A DNA stretch of 64,000 bases. It comes from Mesorhizobium muleiense. GTDB lineage: Bacteria > Pseudomonadota > Alphaproteobacteria > Rhizobiales > Rhizobiaceae. Positions 52,181 through 60,984 of the stretch are shown here, piece after piece. Positions within the stretch are counted from its first letter, which is position 1; each line of letters starts with the position of its first letter. The stretch covers positions 1 to 64,000 of the forward strand of contig NZ_FNEE01000027.1 of assembly GCF_900099905.1 (NCBI RefSeq), in the 5' to 3' direction. A model generated the notes under the pieces. The model ran no database searches and was not told where the DNA came from. It worked only from the letters and a program-made list of their open reading frames with translations. The position numbers and the translations under genes are program-made.

Positions 52181-53734
52181 TCAGTTTGCCCTGGACGCGG
52201 CCATCGACCGCCAGACCGGCCGCAGCGCCTCATGCGCCAATGTGTAGGACGGAACCGCCCGCTCATAGATCGCGGCAAGTTTTCGGTCGCTCGGTTCCGC
52301 CGCGCCCAGCAGCGGCGTGACCCATTCGCCGACGCATTCGTCCATCGAACTGTATTGGCCGACGCAGACCGCAGCGATCATCGCGGCGCCCGCGGCACCG
52401 GCTTCCTCGCGTTGGCTGGTGCGAATGTCGGCGCCGACGACAGCGCCGAGGATCTTGCGCAGAGCCGGGCTTCTGGCGGCGCCGCCGGTCAGCCGGATTT
52501 CGCTCGGCAGCGGCCCCATGGCGGCGTAGCAATCCCGCGACGCGAATGCCAGCCCCTCAAAAACAGCGCGAACCATATCGGCATAACCGTGCCGCGACGA
52601 GATGCCGACGAAACCGGCCCTGGCATTGGCATCGACGAACGGCCCGCGCTCGCCGGCCTCCGACACATAGGGCTGATAGAGCAGCGAGGCCGGCTCCGAT
52701 GACGATATCCATTCGTCGACCAACGCGATCATCTCGCCATTGCTGCGGGTGATGCCTTGCGAGGCGAGTATGCCGGAGGCGAGGCTAAGGATCCAATCGA
52801 TGTTGAGCGTCGCTGCCATGTTCGACTGCATCTGCGCAAAGACGTCGGGCGCCGGCATCGTCATCGTGTAGCCGGTCCTGGCCTCGTTGAGCAGCACCTC
52901 GTCCGGCGTCTGAGCAAGCCGCATATGCATGCCGGTGGAGCCGATGATCGAGCAGCCAGGCTTGCGCTCGCGGTCGAGCAGGCCGGCGCCGAGCGCGGTG
53001 CAGGCCACGTCGACATAGGCCAGTACCACCGGCGTACCGGAAAGCAGCCCGGTCGCTTTGGCAGCCGCCGCCGACAGGCCGGCGCTATGCCTGGTGCCGT
53101 CGACGATCGGCGGCAGCAGATGCCTGAGGTCGGCGACGCCGAGCACCTCAAGCACCTCGTCGCAATAGCCGCGGGTGCGGAAGTCGCCAAAGGTGAAGGT
53201 GCCCTCGGAAGGATCGGTGGCGCGTTCGCCGGTCAGGTTGAAATAGAGCCAGTCCTTGCAATGGAACGCTGTCGCGGCGCCGGCAAGCCTGTCAGGCGCG
53301 TTGCGCTTCATGAAGGCAAGCTGCGGCCCCTGCTGGCAGGCGGCGAGCCCGCTGCCGGTCTTTTCGAAACGAAGCCGGTCATCGGGGCGCGCGCGGATCT
53401 CCTCGACGATGGCGGCAGCGCGCGCGTCGAGCCACAGCCAGCCCTTGGCGACCGGGTCACCGTCCTTGTCGATCAGCCAGGTGCCGTCGCCCTGCCCGGT
53501 CACGGCGATCGCAATGATGCGGCTGGCGAGGTCCGGCACCTTGTCGGCAAGCTGGCGCAATGTGGTCGCGGTATCGGTCCAGGTGCGTGCCAGATCCTGC
53601 TCGGCGCCGCCGCCCGGCAAGGTCTCGTACCGGTTCGGCACCGCCGCGGCCGCGAGCTGCCGGCCCGCCGTGTCGAAGGCGACGGATTTGATGACAGACG
53701 TGCCGGCGTCGATGCCGATCAGCACATCCCGCAT
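52181..53734 (-). CDS. eryA: FGGY-family carbohydrate kinase, probable erythritol kinase
   Basis: This 517-residue FGGY kinase has IGIDAGTSVIKSVAFD at the N-terminus, AVTGQGDGTWLIDKDG near residue 75, WLWLDARAA, and the C-terminal GGAARSPALRKILGAVVGADI with ATP-binding glycines. Length is close to erythritol kinases (about 519 residues). The neighbours EryB and EryC homologues in one operon make L-erythritol-4-phosphate formation the best guess. A related polyol such as threitol or ribitol cannot be excluded. Its ATG overlaps the upstream ATPase stop by one base (TGATG). Confidence 0.86.
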   Translation of the reverse strand: MRDVLIGIDAGTSVIKSVAFDTAGRQLAAAAVPNRYETLPGGGAEQDLARTWTDTATTLRQLADKVPDLASRIIAIAVTGQGDGTWLIDKDGDPVAKGWLWLDARAAAIVEEIRARPDDRLRFEKTGSGLAACQQGPQLAFMKRNAPDRLAGAATAFHCKDWLYFNLTGERATDPSEGTFTFGDFRTRGYCDEVLEVLGVADLRHLLPPIVDGTRHSAGLSAAAAKATGLLSGTPVVLAYVDVACTALGAGLLDRERKPGCSIIGSTGMHMRLAQTPDEVLLNEARTGYTMTMPAPDVFAQMQSNMAATLNIDWILSLASGILASQGITRSNGEMIALVDEWISSSEPASLLYQPYVSEAGERGPFVDANARAGFVGISSRHGYADMVRAVFEGLAFASRDCYAAMGPLPSEIRLTGGAARSPALRKILGAVVGADIRTSQREEAGAAGAAMIAAVCVGQYSSMDECVGEWVTPLLGAAEPSDRKLAAIYERAVPSYTLAHEALRPVWRSMAASRAN

Positions 53735-54858
53735 CAGGCAAGCTCCATGCCGTGCGAAATGGCCATGCCGCTGGCCTGATCGAAGACGTGCAGATTTTTC
53801 GGATCGATGCTGATGTTGATCGGCGCGCCAAGCTCCAGCCGGGTCCGGTCATGTTCGACCAGGACCAGCGAGCCGCCGGCGAAATCCGCCGCGATATGGG
53901 TCTGGTCGCCGAGCCATTGGTTGGCCGAAACCGTAGCCGGCACGCCGTCCTTCGAGCGGCGAACCGCATAGGGCCTGACACCGATGACGACCCGCTGCCG
54001 TTTGAGCAATTCGTCGCGAACCGAGCCGCTGAACGCGTCCTTGTCATAGTCGAGTGAAAGCCCGTCGGGCAGCCGCAGATTGATCTTGTCGGCGGCCGTG
54101 CCGACATAGGCCTCGAAGACATTCATCGGCGGCTCGCCGACGAACGTGCCGGTGAACAGGTTGGCCGGCCGCTGCTTGAGCATATCGGGCGTATCGAACT
54201 GCTGCAGCACGCCGCCTTCCATCACCGCGATCCGGTCGGCCAATGCATTGGCCTCGGTCTGGTCGTGAGTGACCAGGATCGCGGTCAAGCCGCGCTCCTT
54301 GATGAAGTGCTTGATGCGGCCGCGCAGCACCGCGCGAAGCTGCGGCTCGAGCTGGCCCATCGGTTCGTCCAGCAGATGCAGGTCGGCCTCGCGGATCAGT
54401 GCCCGGCCGAGGCTGGCGCGCTGTTGCTGGCCGCCGGAGATGGAACTCGGATAGCGCTCAAGAATGTCCTCGATCTCGAGCAGCTTGGCGATGCTGGCAA
54501 CTTTCGCGTCGACCTGACTTTTCGGCAGCCTGGCCGCCTTCAGGGCAAACGCCATGTTCTCGCGCACGGTCAGCGGCGGATACAGCGAATAGCCCTCGAA
54601 CGCCATCGCCACATTGCGCTTGACCGGCGGCAGCGTGTGCACCTTGCGGCCGGCAACCGAAATGCTGCCGCGCGAGACCTCTTCGAAGCCGGCGATCATG
54701 CGCAATGTCGAAGTCTTGCCGCAGCCGGACGAGCCGAGCAGTGCGACGATCTCGCCCTTGTCGATTTCCATTGTCAGATTCTGAACGGCGTGCACACCTC
54801 GGTCGATCGGGCCGTAGAATTTGTCGACGCCGGAAATGGTGAGTGCGCTCTGGCTCAT
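53734..54858 (-). CDS. ABC transporter ATPase 2 (MalK/UgpC-like, glycerol-type pair)
   Basis: From ATG 54858 this is a 374-residue ATPase with a C-terminal regulatory (TOBE-like) domain. Walker A GSSGCGKTS, signature ISGGQQQ, LLDEP and VTHD are canonical. However, the Q-loop glutamine appears replaced by glutamate (AMAFEGYSLYPP, E88), and the D-loop is MGQLEP instead of the usual xSNLDA. It overlaps the partner ATPase gene by four bases. Two unequal ATPases with two permeases and a binding protein match the plan of the rhizobial GlpSTPQV glycerol importer. Confidence 0.9.
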   Translation of the reverse strand: MSQSALTISGVDKFYGPIDRGVHAVQNLTMEIDKGEIVALLGSSGCGKTSTLRMIAGFEEVSRGSISVAGRKVHTLPPVKRNVAMAFEGYSLYPPLTVRENMAFALKAARLPKSQVDAKVASIAKLLEIEDILERYPSSISGGQQQRASLGRALIREADLHLLDEPMGQLEPQLRAVLRGRIKHFIKERGLTAILVTHDQTEANALADRIAVMEGGVLQQFDTPDMLKQRPANLFTGTFVGEPPMNVFEAYVGTAADKINLRLPDGLSLDYDKDAFSGSVRDELLKRQRVVIGVRPYAVRRSKDGVPATVSANQWLGDQTHIAADFAGGSLVLVEHDRTRLELGAPINISIDPKNLHVFDQASGMAISHGMELA

Positions 54859-55973
54859 GCCGCTTCTCCGCTGCGCAAATTGACGACGTTTTTCGAGCCG
54901 ATACGGTCGCCATTGGCACGATCGAACAGCAGGGCGCTTTTGCCGTCGACGGCGATATGGGCCCTGCCCTCGGTTTGACCCGCTGTTCCGGCCGGCCGGG
55001 AGACCAGGATTTCGCGGCCGCGCACGGTGCGCACCAGCGTGACGATCTTTTCGTTGAGCGGCGTCTCCGCCTCGACGGTCACCGGAATGGCAGCAGATGT
55101 TCCTTCGTCGACGAAGCGCAGCGCTTCGGGCCGCAAGCCGATCACGCAATCGCGGCCGACCGTGGCGTCATAGGCGCCGGTCAGATGGACCTGGACATTC
55201 GACAGACCGACATAGATGCCCTTGGCATCGCGCGACGGCTTGACGTCGAGCAGGTTGATTGTCGGATCGCCGAACAGCCGCGCGATCTCGATGTTGGCCG
55301 GCTCGCGATAGATCTGCTCGGGCGTGCCGAGCTGCTTGATGACGCCTTGCGACATCACCGCGATGCGATCGCCGAGCGCCATGGCCTCCTTGTAGTCCTG
55401 GGTGACGTAGACGACGGTCGCACCGCGATCTGCCAGCAGCCTCGGCAGTTCGAGCCGCATCTCGAAGCGCAGTTTGGCATCGACGTTGCGCAGCGGATCG
55501 TCGAGCAGCAGCACCGGCGGCGAGCCGACCAGAGCGCGGGCGAGCGCGGTGCGCTGCTTCTGGCCGTTGGACAGCGCCCGTGGCTTGTGGCTGAGCACGT
55601 GGCCGATCTTCAGCAGCTTGGCGACGCTCTCGACACCCGCCTTCATCGCGCTTTGCGACGATCGCTTGGCCTGAAGCGGCGTGGCGATGTTGTCGAAGGC
55701 GGTCATGTGCGGAAACAGCGCGAAATTCTGGAATGCCATGCCGACGCCGCGGAACTCGGCGTCAAGATCGGTCATGTCCTCGCCGCCGATGAAGATTTTT
55801 CCCTCATCAGGGTCGATGACGCCGGCGACGAGCCGCAGCAGCACCGTCTTGCCGGCGCCGGACGGTCCGAACAGGACCAGGGTTTCGCCGTCGGCGACGC
55901 TCAACGACAGATTGTCGAGCACAGTCTGGCTCTTGTAGCGCTTGACGACATTTCGCAATTCGAGGCTGGCCAT
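54855..55973 (-). CDS. ABC transporter ATPase 1 (MalK/UgpC-like, with altered catalytic residues)
   Basis: This 372-residue ATPase has Walker A GPSGAGKT (36-43), a normal Q-loop (FQNFALFPH), a variant signature LSNGQ (134-138), aspartate D159 where the catalytic glutamate normally sits (LLLDDP), and glutamine Q192 in place of the H-loop histidine (VTQD). A C-terminal TOBE-like domain follows. Paired with the ATPase from the overlapping downstream gene, it would form a heterodimer with one weakened site. It starts six bases after the permease gene. Confidence 0.9.
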   Translation of the reverse strand: MASLELRNVVKRYKSQTVLDNLSLSVADGETLVLFGPSGAGKTVLLRLVAGVIDPDEGKIFIGGEDMTDLDAEFRGVGMAFQNFALFPHMTAFDNIATPLQAKRSSQSAMKAGVESVAKLLKIGHVLSHKPRALSNGQKQRTALARALVGSPPVLLLDDPLRNVDAKLRFEMRLELPRLLADRGATVVYVTQDYKEAMALGDRIAVMSQGVIKQLGTPEQIYREPANIEIARLFGDPTINLLDVKPSRDAKGIYVGLSNVQVHLTGAYDATVGRDCVIGLRPEALRFVDEGTSAAIPVTVEAETPLNEKIVTLVRTVRGREILVSRPAGTAGQTEGRAHIAVDGKSALLFDRANGDRIGSKNVVNLRSGEAA

Positions 55974-55979
55974 CGGGAG

Positions 55980-56837
55980 CTATCCTTTCACCGCACCGAG
56001 CGACAGGCCTTCGACGAGATAGCGCTGCGCGTAAAGGGCGAGCGCCAGCGTCGGGGTGATCGACAGCACGATCGCTGCCGAGATCTGGCCGTACTGGATG
56101 CCGGAGGAGGTGATGAAGGCGAGCGCGCCGACCGTCACCGGCTGCTTGTCGGCCGAAGCGAGCACGAGCGCGAAGATGAAATTGTTCCAGGCGAAGATGA
56201 AGGCGAGCAGGCCGGCAGCCGCGATGCCGGGGCCGGCGAGCGGCAGCGCGATCTTGCGGAAGGTGGCGAACCAGGAATGGCCGGCAATGCGATAGGCGTA
56301 TTCGATATCGGCCGGGATGTCCTCGAAATAGCCGCGCACGATCCACAGGATCAGCGGCAGGCAGATCAGCTGATAGACCCAGATCAGCCCGATATAGGTG
56401 TTGGCCAGTCCAAGCTTCTGGAAATAGAGGGTGAGCGGCAGGAGCACCAGCAGCGCCGGCGCGAACCGGAACGACAGCAGCGTGAAGGCGATGTCCTCCG
56501 AGCCGCGGAATTTGTGCCGGGCAAAGGCGTAAGCGGCGGGGACGCCGAGCAGCAGCGCGACGGCGACCGAGGTGACCGACAGGAACACCGAATTCCACAG
56601 GTTGCGCATGAAGGCGATGTCGAGTGTGCCGGCCGCCGTGGTCAGCTTGCCGGTGATCAGCGCGGTGTAGTTGGCCAGAGTCGGCTTGAAGACAAGCTGC
56701 GGCGGAATCCGCAGGATGGTCTCGTTGGTCTGGAAGGACATCATGAGGATCCAGACGATCGGGAACATGAAGAAGATCACGACCAACGTCAGGGCTATGC
56801 CACGCAGGATGCGTTCGAGAAGCGAGGTGTGTTCCAT
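55980..56837 (-). CDS. ABC transporter permease (MalG type)
   Basis: This 285-residue inner-membrane protein has six predicted helices. The EAA coupling motif is the segment DIEYAYRIAGHSWFATFRKIALPLAGPG near residue 200. The N-terminus (SLLERILRGIALTLVVIFFMFPIVWILMMSF) is typical of MalG-class permeases. It follows the MalF-type gene after nine bases and is part of the polyol importer. Confidence 0.92.
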   Translation of the reverse strand: MEHTSLLERILRGIALTLVVIFFMFPIVWILMMSFQTNETILRIPPQLVFKPTLANYTALITGKLTTAAGTLDIAFMRNLWNSVFLSVTSVAVALLLGVPAAYAFARHKFRGSEDIAFTLLSFRFAPALLVLLPLTLYFQKLGLANTYIGLIWVYQLICLPLILWIVRGYFEDIPADIEYAYRIAGHSWFATFRKIALPLAGPGIAAAGLLAFIFAWNNFIFALVLASADKQPVTVGALAFITSSGIQYGQISAAIVLSITPTLALALYAQRYLVEGLSLGAVKG

Positions 56838-56846
56838 CCCGGCCTC

Positions 56847-57770
56847 CTATGCCAGGCCGCGGGCGCGTTCGCGCAGCCGCAGCCAGTTCTTGATGAAGAT
56901 GTTCGAGAGGAAATAGGTGATCGCCCACAGGATGATCATCAGCGCCGCCGAGCGGCCGACATTGGTCGACTGGAAGAAATTGAGATAGGCCTCGACCTGG
57001 AAGACGGTCAGCGTGTCGCCCGGACCGCCCTGGGTCATGGCATAGATGATGTCGAACTGCTGGATGGAATCCAGCAGGCGAAACAGCGTCGCCGTCAGGA
57101 TGTAGGGCGTCAGCATCGGCAAGGTGATGCGGAAGAACACAAAACTCCGCGGCACGCCGTCAAGTGCCGCCGCCTCGAAGGGCTGCGTCGGCAGGCTGCG
57201 CAGGCCGGCAAGCAGCAGGATCATGATGAAGGGCGTGTAGACCCAGATATCGACAAGCACCACCGTGAAAAGCGCGGTCGACGGCGACGAAGCCCAGCGG
57301 AAATCCTGCAATCCGATCAGGCTGGCGAGGTAGCTCAGCACGCCAAAGCCGGGATTGGTCATCAGCTTCCACATCAGCGCGGCAAGCGCCGGCGCTGTCA
57401 TCAGCGGCATCAACAGCATGATCGAGATGAAGTTGTTCAGCGTCGAGCGCTTCTGCAGCAGCATGGCGATGCCGAGACCGAGAAGCAGTTCAAGCAGCAC
57501 GGTGATGCCGGCATAGAGCAGCGATATCTCCAGCGTGTTCCAGAACCTCGGGTCGGTGAAAAACGAGATATAGTTGTCGCCCCAGTTGAACTGCCGCGCC
57601 CAGGGCTGGCTCAGCCGGTAGCGCTGGAACGAATAGACGACCGATGTGAAGAACGGGATCAGGATGCCGATGCAGACGAGCAGGGCCGGCAGGCTGAGCA
57701 CATAGGGCAGCACTTTCTTGCTGATCCTGAAGCCGGAAGGCCTGTTTCTTTGCATTGTCGCCGTAGTCAT
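56847..57770 (-). CDS. ABC transporter permease (MalF type)
   Basis: This 307-residue permease has a first helix VLPYVLSLPALLVCIGILIPFF and the EAA motif PFEAAALDGVPRSFVFFRITLPML near residue 210. A GGPGDTLTVFQVEAY segment is shared with UgpA/MalF-like proteins. It pairs with the MalG-type permease downstream. It is separated from the binding-protein gene by 198 bases of hairpin-rich sequence. Confidence 0.92.
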   Translation of the reverse strand: MTTATMQRNRPSGFRISKKVLPYVLSLPALLVCIGILIPFFTSVVYSFQRYRLSQPWARQFNWGDNYISFFTDPRFWNTLEISLLYAGITVLLELLLGLGIAMLLQKRSTLNNFISIMLLMPLMTAPALAALMWKLMTNPGFGVLSYLASLIGLQDFRWASSPSTALFTVVLVDIWVYTPFIMILLLAGLRSLPTQPFEAAALDGVPRSFVFFRITLPMLTPYILTATLFRLLDSIQQFDIIYAMTQGGPGDTLTVFQVEAYLNFFQSTNVGRSAALMIILWAITYFLSNIFIKNWLRLRERARGLA

Positions 57771-57862
57771 CGTGGCTCACCCGTCATCTCTGTTGCTTCG
57801 CCCTGCCGGCCGCCCAGGGAGCTAGGCGGCCGGTTGGGCGAGTGGCGGCACCGCCAGTGTTT

Positions 57863-57903
57863 GAGTATCGGAATTTCCCAAAACCGGTTTGGGTCCGATG
57901 CTC
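57863..57903. repeat. Hairpin-rich intercistronic region with a short dispersed repeat
   Basis: GAGTATCGGA (57863-57872) and TCCGATGCTC (57894-57903) flank CCAAAACCGGTTTGG, itself palindromic. The surrounding gap 57771-57968 also has a GGCCCGC/GCGGGCC stem near 57930-57950 and a GGCCGCC/GGCGGCC pair near 57808-57832. It follows the binding-protein gene, so it may cut read-through into the permease genes or protect the upstream mRNA. No gene is present. Confidence 0.6.
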
Positions 57904-57968
57904 CGGGCGCCGCTTCGCAGTGGAATGGCCGGCTGGCCCGCAGCAGCGGGCCGGCCGGCCGCCAGGAC

Positions 57969-59414
57969 TCAGCCGAGCCCGGCTTCCTTGAGCTGGCCGT
58001 CGACGCTGGTGGCCAGCATGTCGAGGCCCTCGTCGACCGGCACTTCCTTGGCCACCATCTTCTGCAGCGTCGCCGCCCATTCGGTGGTCAGATCGAAGAA
58101 CAGCGGCTGCGGGGTGAACTTGATGCTGGCGCCGGGCGCCGAGACGTCGAACATCTCGACATAGCCCGGATAGCTCTTGTTCAGCTTCTCGCGGAACATC
58201 TGGTCGTTCCAGACCGACTGACGCACCGGATTGACGAAGTCCATCTCGGTCGCACCGAACAGTGCATGCTCGGGCCCTGATGCCCATTGCATGAAGTACC
58301 AGGTGGCGTCCTTGTCCTTGGAGAAATTAGACATCGACAGCGACCAGATCCAGATGTTGGGCGTCGGAGCCTTGGCGGCGGGATTGGCCTTGAAGGCGGA
58401 GAAGGCGAGCTTGCCGGCCATCTTGTTGTCGCCGCCATTCATGAAGTAGCCGAGGATGTCGGCGTCGAAGATCATCGCCGAGGCGCCGGCGCCAAGATCG
58501 GTGCCGACCTGATACCAGGTGTAGGTCGACCAGTCCTTGGGGCCGCTCTCCTGAATCATCTGGACCCACTGCTTGTGGAAGGCCTTGGATTCGGCGGTGT
58601 TCATCGCGGCCGACAATTTGCCGTCGGCCGAGACATTCAGGTCCTTCTGGTCAAAGTTGGCATAAGCCGACAGGAAGCCGGGATGGATCGTCGCCCAGGA
58701 GCGCGAACCGCGCACGCCGATGCCGTAGACGCCGCCGCCGACATCCTTGGTGAGCTTGGCCGCCGTAGCGACCATCTCGTCCATATTGCCGGGGACACTG
58801 ACCCCGACCTTGTCAAACATGCCCTTGTTGTAGGTGATGTTGTTCTGTTCGAAGCCCCACGGAATGCACCACTGCTTGGCGTCGTCGGAACCGAGCACGC
58901 CGCCAGGCTGACCGTTCCAGGCGCAGGACTTCCTGACGCCGGGCAGGAAGTCGTCCCAGGCATAGTTCACATTGGTCTTGGTCGGATCCTTGATCCATTC
59001 GTTGAGGTCGGTGATCCAGCCGGCCGGGCCGTAGGTCCAGGTCATGTAGGCGCCGGTCATGAAGGCATCGTATTCAGGCGAGCTGGCCGACAGCGCAGCG
59101 GTGACCTTGTCGAAATAGACATCCTCCGGGAAGACGTCGTAGACGACTTCCATGCCGGTCAACTTCTTGAAGTTTTCAAGGTTGGCGATCATCGCATCCG
59201 CGTAAGGATGCTTGTTGAGCAAGAGCTTGATGGTCTTGCCCTTGTGCGCCTGCCAGTCGAAGTCCGCCGCCAGCGCACGGGTCTGCCCCAGATTGAGCAG
59301 CGTTCCGGCCGTGCCGGCGGCAAGGCCCATCGCGCCAAGGCCCTTGATCAGCCCACGACGATCGACTTGTCCGCGCAGGAACGCGTCGATCAGGTCTTTT
59401 TCTTTCTCATGCAT
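57969..59414 (-). CDS. ABC transporter substrate-binding protein (polyol/glycerol type)
   Basis: This 481-residue binding protein is of the extracellular solute-binding family 1 type. DRRGLIKGLGAMGLAAGTAGTLLNLGQTRALA looks like a twin-arginine leader. Mature segments include VVYDVFPEDVYFDKVTAALSASSPEYDAFMTGAYMTWTYGPAGW and PTPNIWIWSLSMSNFSKDKDATWYFMQW. GGAGGAGA precedes the start. As second gene of the leftward operon it defines transport specificity. Erythritol or a related polyol is inferred from the enzymes encoded downstream. Confidence 0.92.
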   Translation of the reverse strand: MHEKEKDLIDAFLRGQVDRRGLIKGLGAMGLAAGTAGTLLNLGQTRALAADFDWQAHKGKTIKLLLNKHPYADAMIANLENFKKLTGMEVVYDVFPEDVYFDKVTAALSASSPEYDAFMTGAYMTWTYGPAGWITDLNEWIKDPTKTNVNYAWDDFLPGVRKSCAWNGQPGGVLGSDDAKQWCIPWGFEQNNITYNKGMFDKVGVSVPGNMDEMVATAAKLTKDVGGGVYGIGVRGSRSWATIHPGFLSAYANFDQKDLNVSADGKLSAAMNTAESKAFHKQWVQMIQESGPKDWSTYTWYQVGTDLGAGASAMIFDADILGYFMNGGDNKMAGKLAFSAFKANPAAKAPTPNIWIWSLSMSNFSKDKDATWYFMQWASGPEHALFGATEMDFVNPVRQSVWNDQMFREKLNKSYPGYVEMFDVSAPGASIKFTPQPLFFDLTTEWAATLQKMVAKEVPVDEGLDMLATSVDGQLKEAGLG

Positions 59415-59458
59415 TTGTCTTCTCCTCCACAGGGTAGTTTCAATCGAATGGCTGCCGG

Positions 59459-60433
59459 CTACCCGACCGGCGTCTGCTCCACGAGTTTTCGCGCCGTCCG
59501 CTCATCGGTGACCAGGCCCTTGAGATAGCGACCCTCCAACACCGATTTGATGGCACGAACCTTCACCTTGCCGCCGGCAACGGCGACAATCCTGCGATTG
59601 CTGATGTCTTCGCGCGCCAGTGCCAGCGCGCGGTTGGAAAGCGTCGTCTCGACCGCCTTTCCAGCGTCATCGAAGAAATGGCCGAGCAGCTCGCCGACTC
59701 CGCCGTTGCGGCGGATCTCCTCCATTTCGCCCTTCTCGATCATGCCGGTGGCGACCAGCGACGCCTCGCGCTCGGCAGTGCCGATGCCGGCGATGAGCAG
59801 GTCGGCGGCCTTGCCGAGATCAAAAACCTCGCTGATACCCTTCTGCCCGAGCAGCACGGTTCGATCCTCGACCGTGTTGGCGAACATCGGCACCGGCATC
59901 ACATAGGCTTCGGCGCCGGTCCGTTCGGCCAGGCGGTGAATGACGTCGTGCGGATTGGCCGAGAACTTGCGCGTCAGGCCGCCAAGCAGCGAAACGAAGC
60001 GGGTCTTTTCGGCCGATATGCGCGGCAGATATTCGACGCAGGCGGCGAGCGTGCGGCCATGGCCGACGCCGATCAGCGTATCCTCGCCGCGTTCGATCTC
60101 ACGCTTGAGGAACTGCGCGCCGGCGATGCCGAGCGCCTTGAGCGGCAAGTCTTCGCCATCGAAGTCGGGAACGACCTCGCAATAGTCGAGGCCGTAGCGG
60201 CTGGACAAATCGTCTTCAAGCGCGACGCATTCCGACACTTCGCCGTCGATATAGACTTTGACCAGCCCTTCCTGATTGGCCTTGGTGATAAGGCGATGCG
60301 CCTTGAGGCTGGTCAGGCCAAGCCGCTTGGCAACCTCCGACTGGGTCAGCCCGCCAGCATAATGGAGCCAGGCGGCGCGCGTCGCCATACTGGTTTCATC
60401 GTCGCGCAGGAGGCCGTTTCCAAAACCAACCAT
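59459..60433 (-). CDS. SorC-family regulator, EryD-like
   Basis: This 324-residue regulator has an N-terminal helix-turn-helix (YAGGLTQSEVAKRLGLTSLKAHRLITKANQEG) and a SorC effector domain (DTLIGVGHGRTLAACVEYLP, LLIAGIGTAEREASLVATG, IVAVAGGKVKVRAIKSVL). It is the first gene of the operon carrying the polyol importer and eryA, eryB and eryC homologues, 44 bases before the binding-protein gene. It therefore probably regulates itself with the rest. EryD of Brucella belongs to the same family and is relieved by erythritol. Confidence 0.9.
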   Translation of the reverse strand: MVGFGNGLLRDDETSMATRAAWLHYAGGLTQSEVAKRLGLTSLKAHRLITKANQEGLVKVYIDGEVSECVALEDDLSSRYGLDYCEVVPDFDGEDLPLKALGIAGAQFLKREIERGEDTLIGVGHGRTLAACVEYLPRISAEKTRFVSLLGGLTRKFSANPHDVIHRLAERTGAEAYVMPVPMFANTVEDRTVLLGQKGISEVFDLGKAADLLIAGIGTAEREASLVATGMIEKGEMEEIRRNGGVGELLGHFFDDAGKAVETTLSNRALALAREDISNRRIVAVAGGKVKVRAIKSVLEGRYLKGLVTDERTARKLVEQTPVG

Positions 60434-60458
60434 TTCCGCCCTAAGATATTTTTATCAG

Positions 60459-60477
60459 GTGATGCAAAATTTTTCAC
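60459..60477. promoter_or_regulatory. Candidate operator upstream of the SorC/EryD-like gene
   Basis: GTGATGCAAAATTTTTCAC has GTGA/TCAC ends and an AAAATTTT core, 26 bases upstream of the regulator start. It is only partly symmetric. The AT-rich stretch is unusual in this GC-rich region and may include promoter elements. Confidence 0.35.
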
Positions 60478-60602
60478 AAGGTGTCGCAGGAGTCAAGCGC
60501 CGCAGCGTTCAAATCACCTTGAGAGGGCAAAAAAGGCCTGCTGAAGCAGCCATCGTGCAGGGCGGTGCCAGTCTGAATTGCGCCGACCGTATCGAGCGGC
60601 CA

Positions 60603-60926
60603 ACCAAGTCGCATCTGGTGCTGGTGACCGATCTCTACGAGGGCGGCAATGGCCAGGAATTGCTGCGGCGGCTGGCGGCGCTTGTTCGATCCGGCGTCAA
60701 TGTCGTCGTGCTTCTGGCACTGACCGACCAAGGCCGGCCCGGCTATGATCCGGCAATGGCAGGTTCGGTTGCCGCACTGGGCATTCCGGTCTTCGCCTGC
60801 ACGCCGGATTTGTTTCCGGACATGATGGCGGCGGCATTGCGCCGGGAAGATATCGGCGCTTGGGCCGCGGGCGCCGACATCAAGCTGGTTCGCGCCGAGA
60901 CCGAGGCTCCCAGGGCGGACGACTGA
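60603..60926 (+). pseudogene. 3' remnant of a VWA-domain (CoxE/MoxR-associated) gene
   Basis: The frame encodes TKSHLVLVTDLYEGGNGQEL, a stretch with SGVNVVVLLALTDQGRPGYD, and VFACTPDLFPDMMAAALRREDI. This resembles the C-terminal part of von Willebrand A-domain proteins encoded next to MoxR-type AAA ATPases. The N-terminal part, with the metal-ion site, is absent: upstream residues are unrelated and run into the promoter region of the regulator. The remnant is about 108 codons and is probably not functional. Confidence 0.65.
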
Positions 60927-60984
60927 GCCCCATGTCCCAGAGGGTTGCCGAACTCCTGTCGCGGCTGGAAAGCGGCTGGACAGG

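Noticed and set aside
54843..58280. A plus-strand open frame of 1145 codons antisense to the polyol importer genes
   Set aside because: It has an arginine/aspartate-rich, low-order composition typical of GC-rich antisense frames and lies opposite four clear ABC genes.
60459..60602. The first 48 codons of the open frame leading into the VWA remnant
   Set aside because: They overlap the AT-rich promoter region of the SorC gene and are unlike VWA proteins, so they are not treated as coding.
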